Part shown: positions 18,283 through 27,593 of the stretch, in pieces
Layout of the letters: every line of letters begins with the position of its first letter
Position numbering within the stretch: position 1 is the first letter of the stretch
Assembly (NCBI RefSeq): GCF_011038795.1
Contig: NZ_JAAKDU010000001.1
Location: 330,284 to 394,283, forward strand
Direction: 5' to 3'
Length of the DNA stretch: 64,000 bases
From: Streptococcus tangpeifui
Lineage (GTDB): Bacteria; Bacillota; Bacilli; Lactobacillales; Streptococcaceae
Notes under the pieces: model-generated
Seen by the model: the letters and a program-made list of their open reading frames with translations, nothing else
Told to the model about the DNA's origin: nothing
Databases searched by the model: none
Position numbers and translations under genes: made by a program

Positions 18283-20115
18283 ATGGATATTCAAGAACTT
18301 AAAAAACGGCAGGAGAAAATTCGAAATTTCTCTATCATTGCCCATATTGACCACGGGAAATCAACTCTGGCTGACCGAATTTTGGAGAAAACTGAGACAG
18401 TTTCCGACCGTGAAATGCAGGCCCAGCTGCTTGACAGCATGGACTTAGAGCGGGAGCGTGGTATTACGATCAAGCTCAATGCTGTTCAGCTTAACTATAC
18501 TGCCAAGGATGGCGAAACCTATATTTTCCACCTGATTGACACACCAGGACATGTCGATTTCACTTATGAAGTGTCGCGTTCGCTTGCGGCTTGCGAAGGA
18601 GCAATATTGGTGGTGGATGCTGCCCAAGGTATCGAAGCTCAAACCTTGGCCAATGTCTATCTGGCCTTAGATAACGATCTGGAAATTCTGCCCGTTATCA
18701 ATAAAATCGATTTGCCAGCCGCTGATCCAGAGCGGGTTCGTCAGGAAATCGAAGATGTCATCGGTCTGGACGCCAGTGAGGCTGTTTTGGCTTCAGCCAA
18801 GGCTGGTATCGGAATCGAAGAAATCCTTGAGCAAATCGTTGAGAAGGTTCCAGCTCCAACTGGAGATGTGGAAGCCCCCCTGCAGGCTCTGATTTTTGAC
18901 TCGGTTTATGATGCCTATCGCGGGGTTATCCTCCAAGTTCGGATTGTCAATGGTCTGGTCAAACCAGGAGACAGGATTCAGCTCATGTCCAATGGTAAGA
19001 CCTTTGATGTCACTGAGGTTGGTATTTTTACTCCTAAAGCCGTTGGCCGAGACTATCTAGCAACTGGTGATGTCGGTTATATTGCTGCCTCGATCAAGAC
19101 TGTGGCTGATACGCGGGTTGGGGATACCATTACCCTAGCTGACCGACCAGCAGGGCAAGCTTTGCACGGCTACAAGCAGATGAATCCCATGGTCTTTGCC
19201 GGTCTCTATCCTGTCGAGTCCAATAAGTATAATGACCTGCGGGAAGCCTTGGAAAAGCTCCAGCTTAATGATGCAAGCTTACAATTTGAACCGGAAACCT
19301 CACAGGCTTTGGGATTTGGTTTTCGGGCTGGTTTCTTGGGGCTCCTTCACATGGATGTTATTCAGGAACGACTGGAGCGGGAATTTAATATTGATTTGAT
19401 TATGACGGCTCCATCCGTTGTTTACCATATCAATACCACAGATGGAGAGCTGTTGGAAGTTTCTAACCCTTCTGAATTTCCTGACTCAACCAAAGTCGAT
19501 AGTATTGAGGAGCCTTTTGTTAAGGCCCAGATCATGGTTCCGCAGGAATATGTTGGGGCAGTTATGGAGCTCTGCCAACGGAAGCGGGGTGACTTTGTCA
19601 CTATGGAATATATTGACGATAATCGAGTCAATGTTATTTATCAAATTCCGTTGTCTGAAATCGTCTTTGATTTCTTTGACAAGTTGAAGTCCTCAACGCG
19701 TGGCTATGCTAGCTTTGATTATGAAATTTCCGAATACCGCAGGTCCAAATTGGTGAAGATGGATATCCTGCTCAATGGTGAAAAAGTTGATGCCCTCAGC
19801 TTCATTGTTCACAGTGAATTTGCCTATGAGCGCGGCAGGCTGATTGTTGAAAAACTCAAGAAAATCATCCCGCGCCAACAATTTGAAGTGCCTATTCAGG
19901 CTGCCATCGGTCAAAAGATTGTGGCACGGTCCGACATTAAGGCCCTGCGAAAGAATGTTCTGGCTAAGTGTTACGGTGGCGACGTTTCCCGGAAGCGTAA
20001 ACTACTTGAAAAGCAAAAAGCTGGTAAGAAACGCATGAAAGCTATCGGATCTGTCGAGGTTCCACAAGAGGCCTTCCTCTCAGTCCTATCTATGGATGAA
20101 GATGAGAAAAAATAA
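18283..20115 (+). CDS. lepA: Elongation factor 4 (LepA), ribosome back-translocating GTPase
   Basis: This 610-residue translational GTPase has AHIDHGKST (residues 20-28, G1), [10 protein letters not shown] (G2 region), DTPGHVDF (G3) and NKIDLP (G4). The LepA-specific C-terminal domain has VEVPQEAF and the basic stretch [17 protein letters not shown]. Length and order are standard. GGACGAATC precedes the ATG. It is a monocistronic housekeeping gene. Confidence 0.97.
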   Translation: MDIQELKKRQEKIRNFSIIAHIDHGKSTLADRILEKTETVSDREMQAQLLDSMDLERERGITIKLNAVQLNYTAKDGETYIFHLIDTPGHVDFTYEVSRSLAACEGAILVVDAAQGIEAQTLANVYLALDNDLEILPVINKIDLPAADPERVRQEIEDVIGLDASEAVLASAKAGIGIEEILEQIVEKVPAPTGDVEAPLQALIFDSVYDAYRGVILQVRIVNGLVKPGDRIQLMSNGKTFDVTEVGIFTPKAVGRDYLATGDVGYIAASIKTVADTRVGDTITLADRPAGQALHGYKQMNPMVFAGLYPVESNKYNDLREALEKLQLNDASLQFEPETSQALGFGFRAGFLGLLHMDVIQERLEREFNIDLIMTAPSVVYHINTTDGELLEVSNPSEFPDSTKVDSIEEPFVKAQIMVPQEYVGAVMELCQRKRGDFVTMEYIDDNRVNVIYQIPLSEIVFDFFDKLKSSTRGYASFDYEISEYRRSKLVKMDILLNGEKVDALSFIVHSEFAYERGRLIVEKLKKIIPRQQFEVPIQAAIGQKIVARSDIKALRKNVLAKCYGGDVSRKRKLLEKQKAGKKRMKAIGSVEVPQEAFLSVLSMDEDEKK

Positions 20116-20125
20116 GTCTGTCGAG

Positions 20126-20155
20126 GCTGGACAAGTGTTTGCCCAGCTTTTTTTT
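20126..20155 (+). terminator. Terminator after lepA
   Basis: GCTGGACAA (20126-20134) pairs with TTGCCCAGC (20139-20147), with one mismatch, then eight T residues. The remaining gap to 20372 shows no gene. Confidence 0.75.
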
Positions 20156-20372
20156 ACGGACAATAATTTGAACTCTTTATCAATAGTTAGTCGGACAGTT
20201 AAGGCAGAGAATGCTTTGGCGAATAAGATCCGAATGAAAAGCGTTATAAAAGGGGGAGCAGCTATTTGAATTATAGTTTTACAGAGACGCCTTTGGCGTA
20301 TCAATTTTCTTTTTATGGAATATTAGGGGACCCCTCTTAAACTAATTCCAAAAGCCTTGGAAGCCCTATCTA

Positions 20373-20401
20373 TTGTCGATATTAGGCGATTATGGTAAAC
20401 T
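20373..20401 (+). promoter_or_regulatory. Autolysin promoter
   Basis: TTGTCG (20373-20378) and TAAACT (20396-20401) are separated by 17 bases, with TGG before the -10. This rules out the in-frame TTG at 20373 as the start of the protein and supports ATG 20439. Confidence 0.6.
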
Positions 20402-20438
20402 AACTTCATTAATCAAATTAAAAAAGGAATTAGGACGA

Positions 20439-23006
20439 ATGCGGAAAAAAATGTACAAAGCTAAGAAACATTGGGTAATTGCCAGTGCGGCTGCCCTGAC
20501 TGTGTTGGGGATAAGTGGTTTAGTCTCTGCTGATGAAACCGGTGATGTTCCAGCTGGTTCGGCAAGAGAGGTTGCTCCAGTGGATCAATCCGTGACAACC
20601 GATACTGATGCTAGCCAGCAAGAACAAGCCAACCAAGCTCATCAAGCAGCTCTGGCCAATTCTGAGGCAACCAGTGTTTCAGAAGCAGTTCCGACCAATC
20701 AGCAGTCTACGTCTGAGATAGATTCAAGTCAAGCTAATTCAGAAAGCCAAGCGACATCAGAAGTATCCACTAATCAGCTTGCTTCAGAGGCAGGTACTGT
20801 TCAGGCTGATCAAATTCAACCTGTTTCAGGTCCGGCGACTGATACAACAGTTGTTCGAGCGAGCGTTTCTACAACAGTCAGTCGGGCTAGCGCCGCCAAT
20901 CAAGCTTCGTCTCAAGTGACGACTGCCTCTGTATCTGGTCAAATGATGACGATTCAATATAATCGTCCAATGGCTAAAGATGAGGTTATTTATTTTGCGG
21001 TTTGGACCGAAAAGAATGATCAAGATGATATGGTTTGGTATACTGCTAATGATAAAGGTGCTGCCTATATAGATCTTGCTAAACATCGCTCTTATGGGAA
21101 ATATATTATTCATACCTATTCTAAAATTGGAGAACATTTTGTAGGTCGAAATGCAACAAGCACTGAGGTTAATCCTCCTCAAATTTCTACTAAGATTGTA
21201 CCAAACTCAGATGGGACTTATAGTTTAACGGTCAATAATGTTTCTGATGATATTACCGATCTTTTGGTGCCAGTTTGGTCAGATAAAAATGATCAAGATG
21301 ATATTGCTTGGTATCATGCTGAAAAGACAGGTACTACTAGCTACAGCTTAAGGATCAATCCATCTAATCATCACAATGATTTAGGGCATTATAGTGTTCA
21401 TATATATGGACAAAGTTCTATTACAGGTGGCTTGGTAGGCTTAGCAGCTACTTCTGGCTTTGATAAAAAAGAGACTGCTGATGCCATCAAGGTTGCTCCG
21501 CAAAATAATGTTACAGCTAGCTTGGATACAAATGGTATTAAACTTCACCTAGATTCAAATGAGGTAGCAAACCTCAGCAATATTTATTTTGCTGTTTGGT
21601 CTCAAACTGGAGATCAGGACGATGTCCATTGGTATCAAGCTGACAGCAGTTTCTCAGCATTAGCCCCTTATACTAATCATTCTGGTTACGGAACTTATCA
21701 TATTCATACTTACGCAAATAAGGATGGAAAATTTGTTGGTATCAATACCACTACGATAGATGTCCCTTCACCGACTGCTTCAGCTAACATTAGCAAGCAA
21801 GATGATGTAACTTATAGGGTTACAGTTGATAAAGTGCCAAGTTACATAACATCGGTTCTAGTTCCTGTCTGGACTGAAAAAAATGATCAGGATGATATTG
21901 TATGGTACGACACAACTAAAAATGCCGATGGCAGTTATACTGGACTCATTAAGCTGAAGAATCATAATTTTGAATCAGGGAAATACCTTGTTCATCTGTA
22001 TGGCTACTCAAGCCTTGATGGTGGGCGTTTAATTGGCTTATCAGCTGCTGATTTTTCTGTAGCAGATGCAGTTACGCCAGCCGAAGTTTGGCCAACCGTT
22101 AGGGATCATAACGCTGAACAGGGGACTATGAGAGTTATTCTCAATGAAACAGATCATTCTAAAAAAGCTAAAAGCATGGATGTTGCAGTGTGGTCAGAAG
22201 AAAACCAAACTAATATTCATTGGTATAGTGCAGATGTCAATAATGGTGTTGCCAGTGTAGATATCAATCAAAGTAACCACGGAAATATTAAGGGCAGCTA
22301 CACCGTCCACGTCTATGTTAACTACCAAGATGGTAGCCGGACTGGCTTCAATTTAGGGCAGTATGATTTAAATAAAGCAAGAGCCAATCGTTACTTTATC
22401 GACGTCAGCAGCTATAATGACAACATTTCTGTTGAAAGTTATCGTTCGCTCAAGGCGCGTGGAATCACAGGAGTTGTGGTTAAACTGACTGAAGGAAATT
22501 CTTACATTAACCCTTATGCAGCTCGTCAGATTACTAATGCAAGAGCGGCTGGGCTCAAGGTTTCTGCTTATCATTTTGCCCGCTACACTAATGCGGATGA
22601 GGCCAGAAGCGAAGCAGCCTTCTTTGTCAATGTGGCTAAGTCTTATGGCCTGACTGCAGGAACTGCTATGGTTGATGATATTGAAGCAAGTGAGGTTCGG
22701 GCCAATGTCAATGAAAATACTGCGGTTTGGACCCAAACCATGAAGAGTATGGGCTATAATAACCTGATTTACTATACTATGGCCAGCTGGCTAGACACCC
22801 GAGGTGGTAGTTTCTCAACAGGCCAAGTTGGTATGGAAAATATGTGGGTAGCCCATTATGTCAATGGTTACAATCAAATGTCTGAAGAAGAAGCTGCCAA
22901 TGATAATCTTTATAGCAATGCGGCAGCTTGGCAATATACCAGTGTTTCCAAAGCTTTGGGGGCCAATGTTGACCAAAGTATTGACTATACAGGTCGGTTG
23001 AGTTAA
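20439..23006 (+). CDS. AtlA/Aml-type autolysin: Bsp repeats plus GH25 muramidase
   Basis: This secreted 855-residue cell-wall hydrolase begins with a KxYKxxK-type signal peptide (MYKAKKHWVIASAAALTVLG). A Ser/Thr/Gln/Ala-rich segment follows to about residue 165. Then come five GBS Bsp-like repeats of about 95 residues, each with a VWxxxxDQDDxxWY-like core and a GxYxxHxY ending; the fifth is divergent, lacking DQDD. The catalytic domain starts at about 650 (RYFIDVSSYND) with VKLTEGNSYINP and DDIEASE, the GH25 acidic residues. This architecture matches S. mutans AtlA/automutanolysin, which separates daughter cells and affects biofilm. I chose ATG 20439 from the promoter position and the signal peptide. 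Confidence 0.88.
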   Translation: MRKKMYKAKKHWVIASAAALTVLGISGLVSADETGDVPAGSAREVAPVDQSVTTDTDASQQEQANQAHQAALANSEATSVSEAVPTNQQSTSEIDSSQANSESQATSEVSTNQLASEAGTVQADQIQPVSGPATDTTVVRASVSTTVSRASAANQASSQVTTASVSGQMMTIQYNRPMAKDEVIYFAVWTEKNDQDDMVWYTANDKGAAYIDLAKHRSYGKYIIHTYSKIGEHFVGRNATSTEVNPPQISTKIVPNSDGTYSLTVNNVSDDITDLLVPVWSDKNDQDDIAWYHAEKTGTTSYSLRINPSNHHNDLGHYSVHIYGQSSITGGLVGLAATSGFDKKETADAIKVAPQNNVTASLDTNGIKLHLDSNEVANLSNIYFAVWSQTGDQDDVHWYQADSSFSALAPYTNHSGYGTYHIHTYANKDGKFVGINTTTIDVPSPTASANISKQDDVTYRVTVDKVPSYITSVLVPVWTEKNDQDDIVWYDTTKNADGSYTGLIKLKNHNFESGKYLVHLYGYSSLDGGRLIGLSAADFSVADAVTPAEVWPTVRDHNAEQGTMRVILNETDHSKKAKSMDVAVWSEENQTNIHWYSADVNNGVASVDINQSNHGNIKGSYTVHVYVNYQDGSRTGFNLGQYDLNKARANRYFIDVSSYNDNISVESYRSLKARGITGVVVKLTEGNSYINPYAARQITNARAAGLKVSAYHFARYTNADEARSEAAFFVNVAKSYGLTAGTAMVDDIEASEVRANVNENTAVWTQTMKSMGYNNLIYYTMASWLDTRGGSFSTGQVGMENMWVAHYVNGYNQMSEEEAANDNLYSNAAAWQYTSVSKALGANVDQSIDYTGRLS

Positions 23007-23021
23007 AACTTATTGAATAAA

Positions 23022-23055
23022 AGGGGGTTGGCAAAGTTTTTCCAATCTCCTTTTT
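23022..23055 (+). terminator. Terminator after autolysin
   Basis: AGGGGGTTGG (23022-23031) pairs with CCAATCTCCT (23042-23051) using two G-U pairs, followed by T residues. Confidence 0.7.
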
Positions 23056-23163
23056 AGTGTTCAAACCCAACAAGAAGGTATGAAAAATTCTTCCAAGTTT
23101 TTTCGGTTAGAATGGGAAATCTCTTCTTTTTATGGTAAAATGTACTGGTATGGAGGGGCCGCT

Positions 23164-23667
23164 ATGATAAAGATATTTGGAAAAGTTAGATATCACTGGC
23201 AGCCGGAATTATCTTGGTCCATTATTTATTGGTCCATCACTTTTATTCCGATTTTTATTGCCATGTCATTATTCTATGAAAGGGCTTCTGTCCCAAGGAC
23301 AGGATTGACCTTTATTGCCATCTTCATGATTTTTGTCGGTCTGGGATTTCACCGCTACTTTGTGATTGGTGAGGATAATAAACTTTGGATTATTTCCCTT
23401 AACTTTTTAAAACCACTCAAGGTTGATATTGCAAGCATCAAGCGGATTGAGGTGACACGAACAACTCTGGCCCTCATTTTTACGAATGGCAAGTCCCGGC
23501 TGTTTTATATGCGTAAGTGGCCTAAGAAATATTTCTTAGATGACCTAGCACTGAATCCAGCTTTCAAGGGAGAAGTGGAGCTGCTTGACCATTCGGATAG
23601 TTTGGATTATTTCAAGCTTTATCAAAATGATAAAAAAGAAAAGCCCTCGCTTAGGAATCAATCCTGA
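23164..23667 (+). CDS. EbsA-family membrane protein
   Basis: This 167-residue protein has two hydrophobic hairpins (SWSIIYWSITFIPIFIAMSL and GLTFIAIFMIFVGLGF) followed by a soluble PH-like region. It resembles the EbsA family, found beside ferredoxin in streptococci. I chose ATG 23164 because GGAGGGG lies about 6 bases upstream, while longer in-frame starts have none. Its last 17 bases overlap the convergent ferredoxin gene. The role is not established. Confidence 0.7.
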   Translation: MIKIFGKVRYHWQPELSWSIIYWSITFIPIFIAMSLFYERASVPRTGLTFIAIFMIFVGLGFHRYFVIGEDNKLWIISLNFLKPLKVDIASIKRIEVTRTTLALIFTNGKSRLFYMRKWPKKYFLDDLALNPAFKGEVELLDHSDSLDYFKLYQNDKKEKPSLRNQS

Positions 23668-23848
23668 GGGCTTTCGTTGGACAAGATTTAACAGCTAAAA
23701 GGTTAGCTTGTGTGTCTGGCAGCATGCGTTCGAGCTTGTTGCTGTCAGCGAATTTGACAATACCGTCATCGTGGTAATCGAAGGCGGCAGAATAAGTTTG
23801 GCAGAGCCCGCAGGCAATGCATTTTTCTGGAATAATTGAGACTTTCAT
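23651..23848 (-). CDS. fer: Ferredoxin, [4Fe-4S] type
   Basis: This 65-residue electron carrier has CIACGLC (C10, C13, C16) and a distal SCPTKA cysteine, giving four ligands for one cluster. The middle DDGIVKF is typical of Gram-positive single-cluster ferredoxins. It converges on and overlaps the EbsA-like gene by 17 bases, and diverges from the LysM gene. Confidence 0.92.
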   Translation of the reverse strand: MKVSIIPEKCIACGLCQTYSAAFDYHDDGIVKFADSNKLERMLPDTQANLLAVKSCPTKALRIDS

Positions 23849-23900
23849 AGTATTATTTTAGTACGTATTGATTAATTTTACAAGGATGAGGGAGGACAGC

Positions 23901-24536
23901 ATGTCTAAAAAACCATGGGAAACACCGATCAAAGAAGAAGTTGAAGAGCTTGAAGAAGTAAACGAAGCTGAAGAATTTGACAATGTCGAAGATGCGGAAA
24001 TCAGGGATGTTGGTGATAAAGCGGAGGCGGCAGCAGTTGAGGATGATGAGGATGACGATATTGTTATTGGGCGACATCGTTCTGGCGGTAGCCGCTCGGT
24101 CAGTAGTCAAAATCGTAGTTCCTTTGTCAGCACTCCAGTTTTGACTATTTTACTCAGTGTCTTCTTTGTGGTTGTAGTTGCTATTCTTTTCTTTGTCTTT
24201 TACACGTCAAACGGCGGCAGCAATGAAACTAAGGAAACTTCAAGTTTTTATGGTGCTTCTAAATCAAGTGCTAAACAAGAATCAAGCTCTGAGCAGCCTT
24301 CTAGTTCAGAAGCTGATACCCAAGAGAGTACAGAGGCGTCATCCAGTAGCGAATCTTCTTCGTCATCGTCTGCCTCTGGTGATGGTGAAACTATTACTGT
24401 TCAACCGGGTGAAGGTGAAGCGGCTATTGCAGCGCGTGCAGGAATCTCTGTTGACAAACTTAGAGAGCTTAATCCTGAACACATGACTCAAGGATACTGG
24501 TATGCTAATCCGGGTGATGAGGTACACGTAAACTAA
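23901..24536 (+). CDS. LysM-domain membrane-anchored protein
   Basis: This 211-residue protein has an acidic cytosolic N-terminus ([19 protein letters not shown]), one membrane segment near residues 78-100 ([20 protein letters not shown]), a Ser-rich linker, and a C-terminal LysM motif (about 163-211, [17 protein letters not shown]...NPGDEVHVN). LysM binds peptidoglycan, so it probably tethers the membrane to the wall. GGAGG sits 5 bases before ATG 23901. It ends one base before cmk and is likely co-transcribed with it. Confidence 0.85.
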   Translation: MSKKPWETPIKEEVEELEEVNEAEEFDNVEDAEIRDVGDKAEAAAVEDDEDDDIVIGRHRSGGSRSVSSQNRSSFVSTPVLTILLSVFFVVVVAILFFVFYTSNGGSNETKETSSFYGASKSSAKQESSSEQPSSSEADTQESTEASSSSESSSSSSASGDGETITVQPGEGEAAIAARAGISVDKLRELNPEHMTQGYWYANPGDEVHVN

Positions 24537-24537
24537 G

Positions 24538-25218
24538 ATGAAAACAATTAGAATTGCTATCGACGGTCCGGCTTCCAGTGGTAAGAGCACTGTTGCTAAG
24601 ATTCTCGCCAAGAAATTGGGGTATACTTACTTAGATACAGGGGCCATGTATCGTTGTGCCACCTACTTGGCACTCAAACATGGTATTGATTTGGAGCAGG
24701 TTGATGCCTTATTAAAATTGCTTGACCGCTATCCGATTGCTTTTGGCAAAGCAGCTGATGGCAGTCAAACCGTCAGTCTGAGTAGTGAGGATGTTACGCT
24801 GGCTATCCGTCAAAATGATGTGACCAACCATGTTTCAGCTGTCTCAGCTATCCCTCAAGTTCGTGAAAAATTGGTTGATGAGCAGCGCCGAATCGCTGCG
24901 AGTGGGGCTATTATTATGGATGGCCGTGACATTGGGACAGTTGTCCTGCCTGATGCTGAGTTAAAGATCTTTTTGGTTGCTTCTGTTGAAGAACGGGCTG
25001 AGCGCCGCTTCAAAGAGAATCAAGAAAAAGGAATTGTAACTGATTTTGAGCAGCTCAAACAAGAAATTGCGGATCGGGATTACAAGGACAGCCACCGCAA
25101 GGTTTCTCCGCTGAAGGCAGCTGATGATGCCATTACCTTTGATACGACTGGGGTATCAATTGATGGTGTGGTTGATTTTATTTCAGAAAAAGCAGAGAAA
25201 ATTATTGACAGAGGTTAG
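24538..25218 (+). CDS. cmk: Cytidylate kinase
   Basis: This 226-residue enzyme phosphorylates CMP and dCMP. It shows the P-loop GPASSGKST (residues 10-18), YLDTGAMYR, and [20 protein letters not shown] followed by the lid RAERR. The gene starts one base after the LysM stop. Its 3' end overlaps the -35 of the infC operon promoter. Confidence 0.96.
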   Translation: MKTIRIAIDGPASSGKSTVAKILAKKLGYTYLDTGAMYRCATYLALKHGIDLEQVDALLKLLDRYPIAFGKAADGSQTVSLSSEDVTLAIRQNDVTNHVSAVSAIPQVREKLVDEQRRIAASGAIIMDGRDIGTVVLPDAELKIFLVASVEERAERRFKENQEKGIVTDFEQLKQEIADRDYKDSHRKVSPLKAADDAITFDTTGVSIDGVVDFISEKAEKIIDRG

Positions 25219-25233
25219 TCGACATGTTATACT
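25205..25233 (+). promoter_or_regulatory. infC-rpmI-rplT promoter
   Basis: TTGACA (25205-25210) and TATACT (25228-25233) are separated by 17 bases with TGT before the -10, a near-consensus promoter. The -35 lies inside the cmk 3' end. Confidence 0.8.
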
Positions 25234-25239
25234 GCTAAC

Positions 25240-25385
25240 AATGAGGAAAGCAGAAGTGAGAGCTTCTCGCCTTGCGACTAACGTTGTCTGGCTCTACATG
25301 TCAAGTTTCATTTCCATGAAATATTACTGTAGTGCGGGCTTGCGTTGGCAAGTCCGCTTTCGTTTTTCTCTAAAAAAATGAAGAG
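25240..25385 (+). ncRNA. Ribosomal protein L20 leader (autoregulatory 5' leader)
   Basis: A leader of about 145 bases lies between the promoter and infC. It ends in an intrinsic terminator: GCGGGCTTGC (25334-25343) pairs with GCAAGTCCGC (25348-25357), followed by TTTCGTTTTT. In low-GC Gram-positives L20 binds such a leader upstream of infC-rpmI-rplT and promotes premature termination. Assignment rests on position and architecture; I could not run a covariance search. Confidence 0.75.
25334..25367 (+). terminator. Attenuator in the L20 leader
   Basis: A 10-bp stem with one G-T position and a 4-base loop is followed by T residues. It sits 25 bases before the infC start region and would block the operon unless an alternative fold forms. 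Confidence 0.75.
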
Positions 25386-25391
25386 GTGAAA

Positions 25392-25919
25392 ATCATCGCA
25401 AAAAAAGATTTATTCATAAATGATGAAATTCGCGTTCGGGAAGTTCGCCTTGTGGGACTTGATGGAGAACAACTTGGAATCAAACCCCTGTCTGAAGCTC
25501 AAGCAGCGGCTGATGATGCTAATGTTGATCTCGTCTTGATCCAACCGCAGGCAACTCCACCAGTTGCTAAGATTATGGACTATGGAAAGTTCAAGTTTGA
25601 GTATCAAAAGAAACAAAAGGAGCAGCGCAAGAAACAAAGCACTGTTACTGTTAAGGAGATTCGTCTCAGTCCCGTTATTGATAAGGGTGACTTTGAAACC
25701 AAGCTCCGAAACGGCCGTAAGTTCTTGCAAAAGGGCAACAAGGTTAAGGTTTCTATCCGTTTTCGTGGACGGATGATTACTCACAAGGATATTGGTGCAC
25801 AAGTCTTAGCTGACTTCGCTGAAGCGACGCAAGATATCGCTATCATTGAGCAACGCGCTAAGATGGACGGCCGCCAAATGTTCATGCAGTTGGCGCCAAT
25901 CCCTGATAAGAAAAAATAA
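25392..25919 (+). CDS. infC: Translation initiation factor IF-3, probable AUC start
   Basis: This 175-residue protein prevents premature subunit joining and checks start codons. The family core is present: [42 protein letters not shown] and [11 protein letters not shown]. There is no ATG. AAGAGGTGA is the ribosome site and overlaps the only GTG, so initiation is probably at ATC 25392 (or ATC 25395), as Bacillus infC uses ATT in the same alignment position. IF-3 discriminates against such codons, giving autoregulation. It heads the infC-rpmI-rplT operon. Confidence 0.93.
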   Translation: MIAKKDLFINDEIRVREVRLVGLDGEQLGIKPLSEAQAAADDANVDLVLIQPQATPPVAKIMDYGKFKFEYQKKQKEQRKKQSTVTVKEIRLSPVIDKGDFETKLRNGRKFLQKGNKVKVSIRFRGRMITHKDIGAQVLADFAEATQDIAIIEQRAKMDGRQMFMQLAPIPDKKK

Positions 25920-25959
25920 GGGATTTATCAGTCATTAAACTTAAAGAGGAGAAATTAAA

Positions 25960-26160
25960 ATGCCAAAACAAAAAACACACCGCGCATCAGCTAAACGTTT
26001 TAAACGTACAAGTTCAGGCGGATTGAAACGCTTCCGTGCCTACACTTCACACCGCTTCCACGGTAAGACTAAAAAACAACGTCGTCATCTTCGTAAGGCA
26101 GCTATGGTGCATTCAGGAGATTTCAAACGTATCAAAGCAATGCTGTCTCAAATGAAATAA
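25960..26160 (+). CDS. rpmI: 50S ribosomal protein L35
   Basis: This 66-residue basic protein starts [20 protein letters not shown] and contains the L35 marks [23 protein letters not shown] precedes the ATG. It is the second gene of the L20-controlled operon, with highly biased codons. Confidence 0.97.
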   Translation: MPKQKTHRASAKRFKRTSSGGLKRFRAYTSHRFHGKTKKQRRHLRKAAMVHSGDFKRIKAMLSQMK

Positions 26161-26207
26161 GGCATTTAGTCAAAGCAATTAAGAAGAATATTTGGAGGAA
26201 AATATAA

Positions 26208-26567
26208 ATGGCTCGTGTTAAAGGTGGCGTTGTTTCTCGCAAACGCCGTAAACGTGTACTTAAATTAGCTAAAGGTTATTATGGTGCTAAGCATATCTTG
26301 TTCCGTACGGCAAAAGAACAAGTAATGAATTCTTACTACTATGCTTACCGTGACCGCCGTCAAAGAAAACGTGATTTCCGTAAATTGTGGATTACACGTA
26401 TCAATGCGGCAGCTCGTATGAACGGTTTATCCTATTCACAATTGATGCATGGTTTGAAATTGGCAGAAGTTGAAGTTAACCGCAAAATGTTGGCAGACTT
26501 AGCTGTTAACGATGCAGCAGCTTTCACAGCACTCGCTGATGCAGCTAAAGCAAAACTTGGTAAATAA
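26208..26567 (+). CDS. rplT: 50S ribosomal protein L20
   Basis: This 119-residue protein starts [20 protein letters not shown] and has the L20 marks [19 protein letters not shown] and [17 protein letters not shown]. It binds 23S rRNA early in assembly and probably represses its own operon through the leader at 25240. TTGGAGG lies before the ATG. Confidence 0.98.
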   Translation: MARVKGGVVSRKRRKRVLKLAKGYYGAKHILFRTAKEQVMNSYYYAYRDRRQRKRDFRKLWITRINAAARMNGLSYSQLMHGLKLAEVEVNRKMLADLAVNDAAAFTALADAAKAKLGK

Positions 26568-26600
26568 AAATGAGAAATGGGCCTAGTGCTCATTTTTTAT
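26568..26600 (+). terminator. Terminator after rplT
   Basis: AATGAG (26569-26574) pairs with CTCATT (26589-26594), followed by T-rich sequence. Confidence 0.6.
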
Positions 26601-26628
26601 TTTTAAAATATAAAGGATATAAATGACT

Positions 26629-27225
26629 TCAGTTAGTTGTTAATTGAAATAAAATCATCCAGATAGTCCATGCAATGACTGTAAAGATATAGGTTTTGTA
26701 CTTCAATGGCTTACTGTAGTAAGTAAACAAAATCTGCATTGGGCCAACAGCATAGCCGCTCAATCTGATATATAAATTTGGATTCAAGTTAGATAAAGCA
26801 ATCGTTAATATACCAAGAGATAAGTCTGATAAATGCAGTCTAGAATATATTTGCAATAAAGCCTTAGGTAATTCAGACTCTTTCAGTGCTTTAAGACCAT
26901 TAACCGGATAGATACTATTTCCAATAATTAACACAGTACCTATCCAAGCAAAGATGCAGTATATCAAGCTAACACTAATTATTGCGAGCATAAAATAGTC
27001 GTCCTGCCTATGGTATAGTACGAAAGAAATGATAGAGCCACTAAATAAAAATGCTGTGATGGCTAATAACTCATCACAAAATTTGAGCAGTTTATCATGT
27101 GATTTGATCCAATGTACAGGGTCTGTTAAAAATAAGTCTGATTGTGAAAGGTGTGCTAAGAGTATTCTTGAGAGGCTTAACATTAATGTCGATAGCATTG
27201 GAATTAGCAGTCTGTTCATGGTCAT
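26629..27225 (-). CDS. Hypothetical polytopic membrane protein
   Basis: This protein of up to 198 residues has about five hydrophobic segments (for example LMLSLSRILLAHL, LLAITAFLFSGSIISFVL, AIISVSLIYCIFAWIGTVLI and IFTVIAWTIWMILFQL). I do not recognise the family. AGGAG lies 3 bases before the ATG at 27223-27225 and 9 bases before the second ATG at 27217-27219, so the shorter start is also possible. The composition is AT-rich compared with neighbours. It stands alone between the ribosomal operon and the deacetylase. Confidence 0.6.
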   Translation of the reverse strand: MTMNRLLIPMLSTLMLSLSRILLAHLSQSDLFLTDPVHWIKSHDKLLKFCDELLAITAFLFSGSIISFVLYHRQDDYFMLAIISVSLIYCIFAWIGTVLIIGNSIYPVNGLKALKESELPKALLQIYSRLHLSDLSLGILTIALSNLNPNLYIRLSGYAVGPMQILFTYYSKPLKYKTYIFTVIAWTIWMILFQLTTN

Positions 27226-27538
27226 AATCTCCTATCGGGTTGATAATGCTATTATATCAAAGTTTTGATGAGTCCTTGGTGGAGTTTTGTATGATTGAGG
27301 AGGCTGAGCCATCATGGCTGTCTGTCCCACTCTCATCATTTAGAAAATTGCCTTAATGTAATTACATTAGGTTCTTATTTGCTTGACGATTTATTTTTTA
27401 AGCACGCTTCGAGAAAGACAGGAATTGATACAATTTTTAGATAGGGAGCAATGGCAGTTAGTTGTCTGGAAACATCTCGTTTTGAATTTTAATGCTGAAA
27501 TTTTGGTTTGCCTTTTGTCATAGATTATGGACAGCCCC

Positions 27539-27567
27539 TTGAAGCTCGGGACTAATTGCCCTATAAT
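27539..27567 (+). promoter_or_regulatory. Deacetylase gene promoter
   Basis: TTGAAG (27539-27544) and TATAAT (27562-27567) are 17 bases apart. The predicted start of transcription (about 27574) lies after the in-frame TTG at 27573, which supports GTG 27594 as the start codon. The rest of the 27226-27538 gap holds only a short scrap resembling a MITE end near 27323-27340 (TGTCCCACTCTC). Confidence 0.7.
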
Positions 27568-27593
27568 AGTAGATGTTGGAATGGAGGACAAAT

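Noticed and set aside
20373..20438. TTG 20373 as the autolysin start
   Set aside because: It coincides with the -35 of a good promoter and would precede the signal peptide with unrelated residues.
25124..25381. Open frame across the cmk end and L20 leader
   Set aside because: It overlaps cmk in another frame and covers the structured leader; no protein family fits.
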